Of a stretch of 64,000 bases of DNA, positions 52,292 through 61,300 are shown one piece after another. Origin of the DNA: Leptodactylus fallax (taxonomy: Eukaryota > Chordata > Amphibia > Anura > Leptodactylidae); contig CAMRHE010000197.1 in the NCBI GenBank assembly GCA_947044405.1, positions 62,001 to 126,000 on the forward strand. The letters run 5' to 3'. Made by a program: the position numbers and the translations under genes. Within the stretch, counting starts at the first letter, position 1. The number at the start of each line of letters is the position of its first letter. The notes under the pieces are model-generated. The model was not told where the DNA came from. It saw nothing but the letters and a program-made list of their open reading frames with translations, and made no database searches.

Positions 52292-52654
52292 TTAAAAGAG
52301 GTTGTCCATAAACTGGAGCGACCACTGTGTCGGCCGCCAGGGGAGGTGCAAAAATAAGAAAATTTTTTAAAAAGCATACTCACCTGTCCCCAGCACCCCG
52401 TTGTTCCCTGCCTGTGTCTGTTCGGTCTCATGGCGGCGCCTCATTTCTGGAAATCCTGTACCTAATTGGTCTTAGCGATCACATGAGGTGCAGGACTCCC
52501 AGCAAGGAGTCACCGGCATGAGACTGAATGGACACTGGCAGCGGACAACGGAGCTCCGGGGACAGGTGAGTATGCTTTTTAATTTACTTATTTTTTACTT
52601 TACACCTCCCGCCAGCTCCATGGGTTGCTCCAATTCCTTCGACAACCTCTTTAA
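52292..52654. mobile_element. T2-like MITE (363 bp, TTAA flanked)
   Basis: Starts TTAAAAGAGGTTGTCC and ends GACAACCTCTTTAA. The inverted arms continue into aactggagcgacc and gggttgctccaattc, giving arms of about 30 bp with a few mismatches. The interior also holds inner inverted pairs such as aaaaagcatactcacctgtc (from about 52369) against gacaggtgagtatgcttttt (to about 52580). No transposase. The several small reading frames across it are incidental. Confidence 0.75.
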
Positions 52655-52990
52655 AGGATTTATCCATCTTCCTAATATTGATGGCCTGTCCTTAGGATAG
52701 GTCATCAATATTACATCTACGATGATACAACAGCCAGGACCTCTGCAGATCAGCTTTTCCAGGACAGTGCGGCTACAGGTAAAGGTAACAATTCTAGGAG
52801 CAACGCTGTTCACTTGCCATACAAGGTGTAGCAGTAGGTTTAGGTAGTGCAGTGGTGCACATGGTATAGTGGGTGAGCAGCATGGCTCCCGCCATGTTAT
52901 TACCTTTAGCCGCCCTGTCTCAGTACCGCTGATCTGCAGGGATCCTGATGGTGGGCCCCTAGAAACAATTCCACTGGTGGGCCCTAGACA
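52651..52990. repeat. Truncated TTAAAGG element with 18-bp hairpin, plus repeat fragments
   Basis: A second element begins on the very TTAA that closes the preceding MITE (TTAAAGGATTTATCC), but no matching right end is visible. It contains a hairpin with 18-nt arms: 52674-52691 and 52695-52712, loop tta, with three pairs off perfect. The sequence ccttaggataggtcatcaat is a signature repeat of frog genomes and recurs at 58840. Near 52940-53000, gtgggcccctagaaac and cccagtccgacactgg look like a further dispersed anuran repeat. Confidence 0.5.
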
Positions 52991-54169
52991 TCCCAGTCCG
53001 ACACTGGCTGAAATATATTAGATGTTTTTAAAAACAGATGCAAGAAACGTGTTTGTCGATTGTGACCATTAAACGTAACTGTAAAGTCAAACACAATGAA
53101 TGCATCTGAATACTTCAGTGCCATGGCATAATGCCTGTAAGTAGTGTAAGGAGTGTTATGTCTAGTTGTCTGGACACATGCTATTTTTAATATGTTTTTA
53201 AAATGTTATATTTAGCTATTCAGGAAAATACATTTTAACAGTTTTGCAAGCTGAGAAGCAAAGTACTATTGCTTCACCATTAGTGCACAATTTGCTTGCT
53301 GACAGCCGTGTCTCTAGGCCACTTAAGAGTGTTCTAAAAATATTGACCATCCTACTTTGTTAAAAGCAGGGAATTCATTTGTATGTGTGGTGAGGATAGC
53401 AGAGTGGCTGGGAAACTGTCTGAGAACTCCTGTTTAATGAGGACTAGTTCAGTTTCAGAAAGGAAAAGTCCATGCAGAGAAGAAGGACAATGGCTCTCTT
53501 GTGTTGCCTCGCTGCCACTCAGGAAGTGCAGCTGAAGGTCATGGCAAAGCCTGTTCACTACCAACTACGTTTACACAATGAAGAAATGGACGTATAGATT
53601 GTAAAGTGGTCTTTCCTTTGAGCTCCATCTATACAACCCTTGAAAACATTAGGGTGAAATACATTTTCTTGCAAAATTATTTAATATATTTGCCAGATTG
53701 CTTAATTTTGCTTCCTTTTCATGGCATCTGGAATCTCTTAGTCTAAAGCCCCACCAAGTGGTCATTATGATAATGCGCAAACTACTTTTTCCAGATTTCA
53801 TGTCAATATATTGTATAAGCAGAAAAGTCTAGTTCACACAGGGGCGTAACAAATAACCATAGGACCCCACACCACTTGGAATGGACCTCCACTCCATCAC
53901 CACTTTTAGCAGCGAGCTCATCTCCACTTTTTTTGTCTGTTTAGGGAAAATGTACAAGGTGATGTAACATCAATGGTATCATATACAGAATGATGTAACA
54001 ATCCATCGATAATACACACAATGATACTACAGTACAGGGACAATGCACACATTGCTGTCACAGTACAAGAATAATGCACACCATGCTATTATAGCATAAG
54101 AATGATGTATACAAAAATGTACATCTTAAAATCAGAGAACAAGGAAAAAGGCATACATTGATCCACTTG
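52991..54169. other. Non-coding interval, no recognised feature
   Basis: AT-rich sequence with short unrelated reading frames on both strands and no exon-like conservation that I can see. Around 53840-53930 (ggggcgtaacaaataacc, ggaccccacaccacttgg) it resembles a dispersed frog repeat, similar in style to 61590-61650. A loose repetition of 'aatgcacaca'-type words lies at 54000-54080. Confidence 0.4.
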
Positions 54170-54332
54170 CAGTGTTCCCTCTAAGCTGGGCAACCTGGAA
54201 AGGAAAGAGTTAAAACAAAATGCTAATGAGGTCAATGAGGTCAACAAGCCCAATTACACATACAGCTGTCTACAAGGTGTAGTATGTTTTAACCCTATCA
54301 TTTTCAGAGCACAAAGCTTAGAGGGAACACTG
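54170..54332. mobile_element. Miniature hAT-like element (163 bp)
   Basis: Perfect 18-bp terminal inverted repeats: CAGTGTTCCCTCTAAGCT at 54170 and AGCTTAGAGGGAACACTG ending at 54332. CAGTG ends are typical of hAT transposons. A clean 8-bp target duplication is not present outside these exact ends (tccacttg versus cttgcagg), although cttgcag occurs at both borders (54166-54172 and 54333-54339), so the true ends may be shifted by a few bases. No coding capacity; non-autonomous. Confidence 0.7.
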
Positions 54333-54408
54333 CTTGCAGGTATAACGCACATATGATGTCACTTTTCATTGCACTTTTCTACCGTCAGACATCCTCATTA
54401 GTCTAAAA

Positions 54409-54602
54409 CTGGCCATACACATTAAATTTTTGGCTCGGTGAGGTGGCTTGGATTGTCTGCTGTTGGTTGGTTGTACATAAACCTACAGTACGACATTCAG
54501 TACCATACAGCCAAACATCAACTCAAGTTAGTCAGAACTAAAATTTTTTGTGTTGGATTATTTCTGCCGTCTGTCTGCCATGATCTGTTGTGTATGGGCT
54601 AG
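54409..54602. mobile_element. Degenerate inverted-end element (ggccatacaca family)
   Basis: Starts ctggccatacacattaaat and ends tgtgtatgggctag, an imperfect inverted pair. Internally, aaatttttggctcgg faces ctaaaattttttgtg in the opposite sense. I recall such 'ctggccatacacatt' ends as common in frog repeats. No coding capacity. The family assignment is uncertain. Confidence 0.5.
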
Positions 54603-54960
54603 ACTGACAGACCTGTGGAAGATATTTGCATTGCGGCCATGTGTTTGTACTACTAAGATGCCCACAAAGTGAACATCATTTCCTGTTTTTGCCACTTCAG
54701 TAGCGCTGAATGACTTTCATCTGTTAATTTTCCAAGTGTCTGGAGTAGACGAACACTTAGTGGTAGAGGAAGCCAGAAAAGACTAACCTAGTTTTTGGAA
54801 CTGAATACATTTAGAACATATAATGGTATTTATACAGTATATATTTTCTCAATGTGAACTTACACAGTCAGGAACATTTATTATATGACCACTGCATGTT
54901 GCATTCAAACAAAGGAATTGTGCCTCAAATACAACTTAAAAAAATAAATCTGCACTGAGG
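54603..54960. other. Non-coding interval, nothing recognised
   Basis: AT-rich spacer without repeats, RNA genes or exon-like reading frames that I can identify. Confidence 0.4.
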
Positions 54961-55315
54961 CAAAGGCCCCACATAGCGAGCCACAGTGAAAAAACAGCAA
55001 AAAACGTGATACATTTCCGCCACAGTCTTTTTGCAGCGCTTTTCACAGAAAGTCCGCAGAGTAAAACTGCGGACTTTCTGTCCCTATTATACCTATTTGG
55101 AAAACACCAGCGTTTCCATAGGTATAACTGACATGTTGCGATTTAGAAAAACATGGCATTTTTTGAAATCGTAGCATTTCCACTGCAGATATTTTTCTGC
55201 AATGTGTGGATGGGATTAGCCAGAATCCCATCCACTTTGCAGGTAATATAAAACTGCCACAGACAAATCGCAGAGTTATCGCTACATTCACTGGTATAAC
55301 TATAGATGTTACCCT
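54961..55315 (+). repeat. Dispersed anuran repeat, copy 1
   Basis: Shares distinctive blocks in the same order with 63437-63676: ctgcggac, then tattat.cctat, ataggtataa.tgacat, and caatgtgtggatgggattag followed by ccagaat. The left edge (aggccccacatagcgag) and right edge (gttaccctaag) are approximate. A perfect 14-bp inverted repeat lies inside. The 82-residue reading frame on the minus strand is an accident of the repeat. Confidence 0.65.
55046..55080. repeat. Perfect 14-bp inverted repeat (hairpin)
   Basis: CAGAAAGTCCGCAG (55046-55059) pairs with CTGCGGACTTTCTG (55067-55080) across a 7-nt loop, agtaaaa. It lies inside the dispersed repeat. The second copy of that repeat, near 63490-63515, keeps only part of one arm, so the perfect pairing here is private to this copy or was lost in the other. 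Confidence 0.85.
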
Positions 55316-55690
55316 AAGTTTTATGACACATTTTTAAATGTACATGTTATCATCCTAGATCTATTTTACAATACCAATGAGTATATTCTAAAATGTATGT
55401 ATTATACTTGACATGTCATCATTAGATATTGTGTCAGCTAAATCTAAGTTTGTGCAAAAAGCAATACTTATTACATATATAAGTATGTATTCACCACGTA
55501 TAAACTGCTCTGGAGGTCCATAGGAGATGACCTGTAACACTAAGTTAGGTCATTGTTCTCATGCGACTACATGTAACATTTCCTACAGAAAAAAATAAGA
55601 ATTTGAATGATTTCTCCCTTTTTATAACTTATATGGTTATACATACATTATAACTTATGTTATACATACATTATCCAATTATATTCACAA
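55316..55690. other. Non-coding interval, AT-rich
   Basis: AT-rich spacer. A short local duplication of 'tataacttatatggttatac'-like words occurs near 55622-55672 (tataactta and atacattat each occur twice). Nothing else recognised. Confidence 0.4.
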
Positions 55691-55815
55691 TTAAGGGAAA
55701 AAACAGAAAACCACAGCAAAAACTGAAAAATGCTGCAAAAAAAAAAAAAAAAACGGAATGTGTTTCTGCTGCAGAGTTTTTGAGCTGAATTTTGCTACAT
55801 GGGGTCTTAGCCTTA
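55691..55815 (+). repeat. Repeat fragment with A-run
   Basis: Contains a run of 17 A (55737-55753) between ctgc and cggaatg. The end, tacatggggtcttagcctta, resembles the right end of the repeat at 63437-63676 (aacatggggccccggcctta), so this is probably another fragment of that family. Confidence 0.45.
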
Positions 55816-57386
55816 AGAGTGTTTGCTAATTTTGGTTATAAATTTAATACAGTTATAATAGAGGTAGGTCTGTTTCCATTAACTAGAGCAGAGAGTTTCT
55901 ACAAATAATTTTTCGTGGTCTAGAGGACAGCACAAGTTTATGCATTATGGCTCATTCAGACAAGCATCTTCAATTTTTTTAAGTGAAAAACTAAATTTTC
56001 CATCCATGTGAAGGCATCTATTTGTGTTCCTGTGTCTGTTTTTCATCTCTCTATGTTATTCATTTTTTGTGCATCAAGAAAAAAAAGGACAGGAAGGTCA
56101 CATGACCACAGAGATACTACTTTCTTGTGCTTTTAGCATTCACCAAGCTGGAGTGTTTCCTAGCAATGAGTCCATGAAAAATGAATGGCATCCATGTGCT
56201 TTCCATCATTTTCAGTGACCGATGACCTGCATAGGCAAGTTCTGTCTAGACAAAAGTATAGTTGGCACCATTTGAAAATAGTTTTTGGGGGGACTATAGT
56301 TTTTCAGGAGGTGTGGTCTGTAGTGAGTTAGGTTTATAATTTTTCAAATGTGGCTGAAACACAAAACCTTTTTTCCAACCTGAACATAGGTGTACAATCC
56401 CATCCATAGGCCTCTTTCACATGGTCAATATTTGGTCAGTGTTTTGCATCTGTATTAGTTAACACTTTTTAGTAGAAACGTTTTATGTGGAGAATAAGAG
56501 GTTATGTGGGGAAGAACAATGTTTTGAAGTGTATACGCTGCACCATGAGGGTCAGCTTACTAATATAGATGCCGGTCCCCTGGGACACCGGGAGTCTTCT
56601 ATTTCAGCTTACTATACTGACGTTCTGAATATTTGTTGCGTGACCAATGCTTCAAGGCTTTTCAATAGCTTTTGCTGTGTCTTGCGATAAGTTGTTACAC
56701 TGCAGCAAGTGATCAGTGGTAGTGTAATTTTGCTACATCTGTACTGTATAGCTATATTTATTTTACATAAAACCTATACAGTTGCATGCGCACTATGAAA
56801 ATGTGGGCTTTGTTGTGTTTAGAAACATGAAGTCCATGGCTGCTATGAATTAGAGGCATCTGGAATTCATTTTGAAACAGCAAAGAACAAGGCCTTCTTC
56901 TCACATCACCAAATTGGAACCAGATGCAGACTTCGGGGAAAAAAAACTATACAAGCAGCACTGAAGTCATGGAAGGGTATTGTTTAACTTTCATACTGGG
57001 TTGAGATAAGAGAACTCCCAGCAGTTCTTTTTAGAAAATTCCTTAAATGATTGGGTCACTAGTTGAGGTTTCATGTAACATTCACATCGGTGGATAAGAT
57101 GGTCCTACACCACAACTGTTTCATCCGCTGCTTTCAGTTTAAAAACAACAAACACCAAACAGACTCCATTATAGTCAACGTATGTAACGGTTATTTTAGC
57201 AATCCACCTGTCTGTTGTTCTACTCCATCCGACAGCCCTTCGCAGATGTGCACTTAGCCTAACCTGCATTATTATTGAAGCTGGATGCACAATTTTTTTT
57301 GTTTGATTTGTCACTTTTTTTTTTTTAGCTGCATTTTTCACTGGGGTCCAGATTTACTATTAGTTAGACAGTGTTAACATAATATG
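55816..57386. other. Non-coding interval with diverged repeat fragments
   Basis: No gene. Around 55948-56220, ggctcattcagacaagc and later atgagtccatgaaaaatg look like an old dispersed frog repeat. Around 56409-56470, cctctttcacatggtcaat, tttggtcagtgttttgc is another. Around 57085-57260, ccgctgctttcagtttaaa and ctccattatagtcaacg is a third. Boundaries cannot be fixed. Open frames of 60-80 codons here show no similarity to any protein I know. Confidence 0.4.
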
Positions 57387-57717
57387 TTTCCCATAATGGC
57401 TTGTGATATGTAGATGCTTAGTAGAGGGCGAAAGGCAACTCAAAACTCTACACACCTTCACTGGTGCTCTCCTCAAGGAGAGATGTCCCTGTCCATAACC
57501 CACTCATTGCCTCCCACAAAGCCAGCCAGTACACTTTGCTCTGCACTGATGAGGGACAAAAGTCCCGAAATGGCGCTGTATGCAGATAAGTGAAACTGGC
57601 TTGGCTAAAATCCCTTTTGCTGTCTCAAGACTCGGTGAGTCAAAAGCAAATTGAGGATCTGTTACATCCAACAGAGGGCGCATGAGCTCCCAGCTCCTTT
57701 CCCATAATGCCTTGTGA
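57387..57717 (+). mobile_element. Small insertion carrying a hammerhead ribozyme, 20-bp flanking repeats
   Basis: The 20-mers at 57387-57406 (tttcccataatggcttgtga) and 57698-57717 (tttcccataatgccttgtga) differ at one base and bracket 291 bp, which looks like an insertion with target-site duplication. The insert begins and ends near agagggcg (57424 and 57673) and contains a complete type I hammerhead ribozyme in the middle. Hammerheads of this kind are known from the terminal repeats of Penelope-like elements and from small non-autonomous retrozymes. No reverse transcriptase is present, so a non-autonomous or solo-terminal copy is the simplest reading. The direct repeats could instead be element termini. 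Confidence 0.6.
57525..57600 (+). ncRNA. Type I hammerhead ribozyme
   Basis: The catalytic core is complete: CTGATGA at 57546-57552 and GAAA at 57567-57570. Stem II is GGGAC (57553-57557) paired with GTCCC (57562-57566), closed by loop AAAA. Stem III is very short: A57570-U57579, then T-G, G-T and G-C over a 2-nt loop. The cleavage triplet is GTA (57578-57580), so cutting is expected after 57580. Stem I pairs TCTGCA (57540-57545) with TGCAGA (57581-57586), has an internal loop (tgc opposite t), continues with CACTT (57532-57536) and AAGTG (57588-57592), and closes with GCCAGT (57525-57530) and ACTGGC (57595-57600). An internal loop in stem I facing loop II is where natural hammerheads make their activating tertiary contact. 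A tiny stem III is typical of Penelope-like and retrozyme hammerheads, which are often most active as dimers. Activity is inferred. Confidence 0.87.
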
Positions 57718-58280
57718 AGTGTTAACATAGACAGGCAGTCTGAAAATACACCAGATTTATCACAGTAGCTGACGCTGGATGATAATAAATCTGGCGTATC
57801 TTTATTCTGTCCAGTCTAAGTTTATACCACCTTTTAGTTGGCTTACTTTGAGCCACAATTTGACTACACGATTTTGGAGCACTGTAGTGCATTTAAGCCA
57901 TACCCTTTTTTTCTGACACACGTCTAGCAAGTCGAAAAAATGGCCAGTGTCTAGTTTAAACCAAAATAGTAAATATGGACAATTGCATTTTTTTCTTACC
58001 ATTTTTGTTTTTACCTTTTTTTCCTCCTTTGGCATGTTTTAAAATGCAGCATGCTCTGGGTCTGGCATTTCTTCAGATGTTTCCCTATAATTTCAAATAA
58101 GCACCAGGCTAAAAAAAACTAAATCTGCCAGAAACACTGAAACTATCTATTATGTGACAATATTCAACTTCAACATCATTTCCATTTTAACATCATCCAG
58201 TCTTCTCTTCTGATATTAGTGGATATACCTAGATTTGCTTGATGTTCATTACGCACATATGGAGGTCACTCTGCTGTGTA
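57718..58280. other. Non-coding interval, nothing recognised
   Basis: Spacer between the hammerhead insert and the LINE tail. It is T/A-rich on both strands, with no known repeat, RNA gene or exon visible. The 77-residue minus-strand frame at 57802-58035 is rich in Lys because of T-runs and shows no domain. Confidence 0.4.
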
Positions 58281-58753
58281 TGTTTTTTTTTTTTTTTTTT
58301 TTGTTTTTTTTTAGAGTTGGAAGGGACCTCAAGGGCCATCGGGTCCAACCCCCTGCAAAAGCAGGTTTTCCTAAATCATCCCAGCTATATGTTTATCCAG
58401 TTTCCACTTGAAGATTTCCATTGATGAAGAGCTCACCACCTCCCGTGGCAGCCTATTCCACTCCCTCACTACCCTCACTGTCAGAAAGTTTTTCCTAATG
58501 TCTAATCTGTATCTCCTTCCCTTTAGTTTCATCCCATTGCTTCTTGTACTTCCTTCCGCTAATGAGAATAGGGTAGATCCCTCTACACTGTGACTACCTT
58601 TCAGATATTTGAAGACCACTATTAAGTCTCCCCTTAGCCTTCTCTTCTGCAAACTAAACAATCCTAGTTCTTTTAGCCGATCCTCATAGGACATGGTTTG
58701 CAGACCTTCCACCATTTTGGTTGCTCTTCTCTGGACTTGCTCCAATATGTGTA
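58281..58753 (-). mobile_element. CR1-type LINE, 5'-truncated copy
   Basis: Read on the minus strand, it runs from the C-terminal part of ORF2 through a short 3' untranslated region into an A-rich tail (20 T, one G, 9 T on the plus strand at 58283-58312). The plus-strand text agttggaagggacct, ggtccaaccccctgc, cctcactaccctcactgt and ttcctaatgtctaatctgta is the reverse complement of the conserved CR1 3' end known from birds and reptiles. The 5' end is cut at about 58747, giving a copy of under 0.5 kb as is usual for LINE insertions. A 6-bp word, tgtgta, borders both sides (58275-58280 and 58748-58753) and may be the target duplication. The poly(A)-like tail differs from the octamer repeats that end avian CR1. 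Confidence 0.88.
58371..58747 (-). pseudogene. ORF2 C-terminal fragment of CR1 LINE (reverse transcriptase polyprotein)
   Basis: About 125 residues ending in a TAG stop at 58371-58373. The segment starts [15 protein letters not shown], then [29 protein letters not shown], and near the end [13 protein letters not shown] and [13 protein letters not shown]. These are the hallmark motifs of the region that follows the reverse transcriptase domain in CR1/L2-type ORF2 proteins. In the family this protein has an endonuclease and a reverse transcriptase that copy LINE RNA into the genome by target-primed reverse transcription. Both domains are absent here. The first in-frame codon, at 58743-58745, is TTG, that is leucine of the interrupted protein and not a start. 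No stop or frameshift has accumulated, so the insertion is fairly young. Not expected to be functional. Confidence 0.87.
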
Positions 58754-58819
58754 CTATTTCATTTATTTTCCTTGGCTTAATTCAGAGCTGGAAGGACTAG
58801 TGATTGTAAGAGCGTACAG

Positions 58820-59052
58820 TTAAAGGACTGTTCACACATCCTTAGGATAGGTCATCAATACCAGGTTGATGGAAGTCCAATCTCATAGTGAAGTGAGTAG
58901 GAGCAGCAAAACTGCTATTACTTCTGTCCCCTCTATAGCTTCCAGCACCAGTGACAGTCTGGAACAGCTGATCAAAGTGGTGTCCAAGTCCTCCTTCCTG
59001 AGGACAGGTCATCTCTAGCAAAACTGGTCCAGATACTAGAATCCCCCTTTAA
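58820..59052. mobile_element. T2-like TTAA element (233 bp), diverged
   Basis: Begins TTAAAGGACTGTTC and ends GAATCCCCCTTTAA, so only the outermost 7 bases or so are inverted copies. It contains ccttaggataggtcatcaat, also seen at 52690-52710, and an inner piece (cagctgatcaaagtggtgtc) of the widespread frog repeat also seen next to the satellite. Likely a decayed non-autonomous element. Confidence 0.55.
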
Positions 59053-60644
59053 TTAAAAAAACCAAACCAAAAAAACATAAAAATGCATGGTTATTTCAGA
59101 TTTCGTTTTTGATACTGGTTTAACTGCATCCAGTTGCATGGTCTGAATACATTAAGGAAGCTGTTTGGCTTTGTTTTCAGAATCTGAATACTCTTATATT
59201 CACATATTCACATACTCTATAGATATGAAGGGCCCTATTACAGGCCCGTGAGAACTCCATTTAATGTTTATGGTGCCTTTTTGACTGCACCATTACATAC
59301 AGTACAATGGAGAATACCACAATTTTTATAGCAAGTTCTCTTGGAATTCATGAGAAATATAAAACTCAGTGTCCCCTCAGTATATAAAATCAATATCACG
59401 TGAAACTACTGTATGCGCCCATTACATCCTAAAGGTGATGTGTCCATGCAATACAGACCTGTAATATGGCCTTGTGCTTGAGGTCTTAGGGCGAGTCATA
59501 CATGTATTGGTAGTGTGCTATGTAGACAAGAAATCTGAGGCAAAACCATCAAGATTTTTAGCACAAAAAGTATAGTAGTAATTTTTCTGTAAAACACATT
59601 GAAACCATTTAGACAATTCAGTCTTTTACAGACAAAGTAAAGTACTGTATATAATGATAATGATCAGAACATTCATGAAGACATTGAACCTTATGATGAT
59701 AATAATAATAATAATACATTTTGTGCTGGTGGCATTTTCAACTTTGAGAGAGACTGGTCGATCAAGGGCGGTAAGGCCAGACTTAGAAGCATAGCTTAAG
59801 GAGAGGCCACCATGACAGTGATGTGAGTCGGACTGCAGCGATTGGTGGCTACAAATTAGTGACTGGCTGTTAGGGGAGGGTTTTCAGAGCATGGGGGTTT
59901 AAATAGAAAGCAACGGGAAAGTAACAGCCAGTCAGTGGTGAAGTACAGTCAGGGAAAATCTCCCACGCACTCTCCCTTTTTTGTTTGGATACATCCCAGT
60001 GGTTGATGGTTATGGGGAGTGGAGAGTTTTTGGGTAAGTGGGAGTAAGACATTTGAATGACAGCATTCGATGGATTGCTATGAAATTGTCACAGCAGTAT
60101 GGACTGGGGGGTCCTCAGAGTTGGGGGAATCTGTATGTGTGTTAGGGAATTGCCCATTAAGAAATTCCCCAGTAGCTGCTGCTGGAACCTGGGAGGAAGG
60201 GGAATGACGGAGACAGTGAGTCCTAATGCTTGACCCACCCCCAGTCCCTACATTCTTGCCTAAGCGATAGAGGACAACTGGGCGACGGTCCCTTCCTATA
60301 ATACAAGTGCATACACAAAACGCAGACAAGACAAACAAACAGATATAGGTAATCAAGAGAGCCAAGGGTGAGAACCAGTTGGGCAGCGAAGTACAGAATC
60401 AGAACCATAAGAATAGTGAAAGGGAAAAGCACAGGTCAGAAATAGATAATCAGAGAAATAACGCTAACGCTAGCACGCTCTAAGAGACTAATAGCAAACA
60501 CCCATGAGTGGATTAATGTGTAGAAAGAAATAAAAAAGAAAAAACAGCACAGAGCGCTAATAGTGTAAAACCAAAGGATGATAGATATCAGAACACTGAT
60601 ACAAATTGCTCACCTTGGTGGGTTATGATCAGCTCACAACAACT
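59053..60644. other. Non-coding interval with a microsatellite
   Basis: No recognised gene. A short (GAT)2(AAT)5 microsatellite lies at 59694-59716. The stretch 60090-60540 (gtatggactggggggtcc, gcgatagaggacaactggg, gctaacgctagcacgctc) has the style of a dispersed frog repeat, but I cannot name it. Minus-strand frames of 95 and 69 codons at 60078-60432 overlap each other and show no domain. Confidence 0.4.
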
Positions 60645-60845
60645 TAATAGACATGTAGAATCAGATTATCTTCATTGGGACCTTGTGATGCAGCTGCTAG
60701 CCTCGGAACCGTGGTATGAAGCACGTGTGGAAGAATCCAGATGCAGGTAGAAAAGAGGAGGCAGATGAGCACTGGTCCAGAATAAATGTAGTCTTTAATC
60801 CAATTGAATAAAACACGACGCTTTTCGGGACAAGCCCTTTTTCAA
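60645..60845 (-). repeat. Anuran dispersed repeat ending in a hammerhead-like motif
   Basis: The plus-strand text gatgagcactggtccagaat, aaatgtagtctttaatcc and aaaacacgacgcttttcggg belongs, as I recall it, to a repeat frequent in frogs whose minus strand begins with a degenerate hammerhead core. It abuts the left arm of the large inverted repeat that follows. The left boundary is approximate. Confidence 0.5.
60812..60845 (-). ncRNA. Degenerate hammerhead-like motif
   Basis: On the minus strand the order is ttgaaaa, then aGGGcttgtCCC, then GAAAAGCGTCGTG. This matches the hammerhead layout (CTGATGA, stem II, GAAA, stem III with GTH), except that the CTGATGA box has decayed to ttgaaaa and only three stem II pairs remain. 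It is predicted to be inactive. Confidence 0.4.
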
Positions 60846-61300
60846 AAATTTATTTGAAAACATAGAAGCAATAGAAAAAGTTCACAGTACATTATATGAA
60901 AAATTCATAAATGTGTAAAATAAGTTAGGAATAAATAAGCATACAATAATAAATAAAATATATAAAATAATCAAATATTGAGGAGGATAAAAACTGTAAT
61001 TATTGGAATTCCTTAAAAAAAAAAAAATTTTGAGTACCAATCCAAGTTCATACGTTAAACCAATTTGATGCAATGTACCTTTGATTTCCTCTCGTTTTGA
61101 GCTTCCCATTCTATTCGCCACTAAGGAATTCCAATAATTACATTTTTTATCCTCCTCAATATTTGATTATTTTATATATTTTATCAATTGTATTTATTAT
61201 TGTATGCTTATTTATTCCTAACTTATTTTACATATTTATGAATTATTCATATAATGTACTGTGAACTTTTTCTATTGCTTCTGTTTTCAAATTAATTTTT
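60845..61300. repeat. Large inverted repeat (foldback), arms about 170 bp
   Basis: Left arm 60845-61015 and right arm 61122-61300 are reverse complements with few mismatches. For example, gcaatagaaaaagttcacag faces ctgtgaactttttctattgc, and gtaattattggaattcctta faces taaggaattccaataattac. The right arm has about 9 extra bases (tcaattgta near 61184). The spacer of 106 bp (61016-61121) starts with an A-run. The left arm joins directly to the hammerhead-like motif, while beyond the right arm the sequence continues as atcagtcctttttttc without it. This may be two copies of one element in opposite orientation or a foldback transposon. Confidence 0.85.

Noticed and set aside
55043..55291. 82-codon minus-strand frame
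   Set aside because: It lies wholly inside dispersed repeat copy 1, and the second copy does not keep the frame.
58239..58424. Plus-strand frame with poly-Phe
   Set aside because: It is the antisense of the LINE tail and its T-run.
60078..60432. Overlapping 95- and 69-codon minus-strand frames with hydrophobic starts
   Set aside because: They lie in two frames of the same repeat-like stretch. There is no domain, splice context or homology I can recognise, and membrane-like starts come from T-rich codons.
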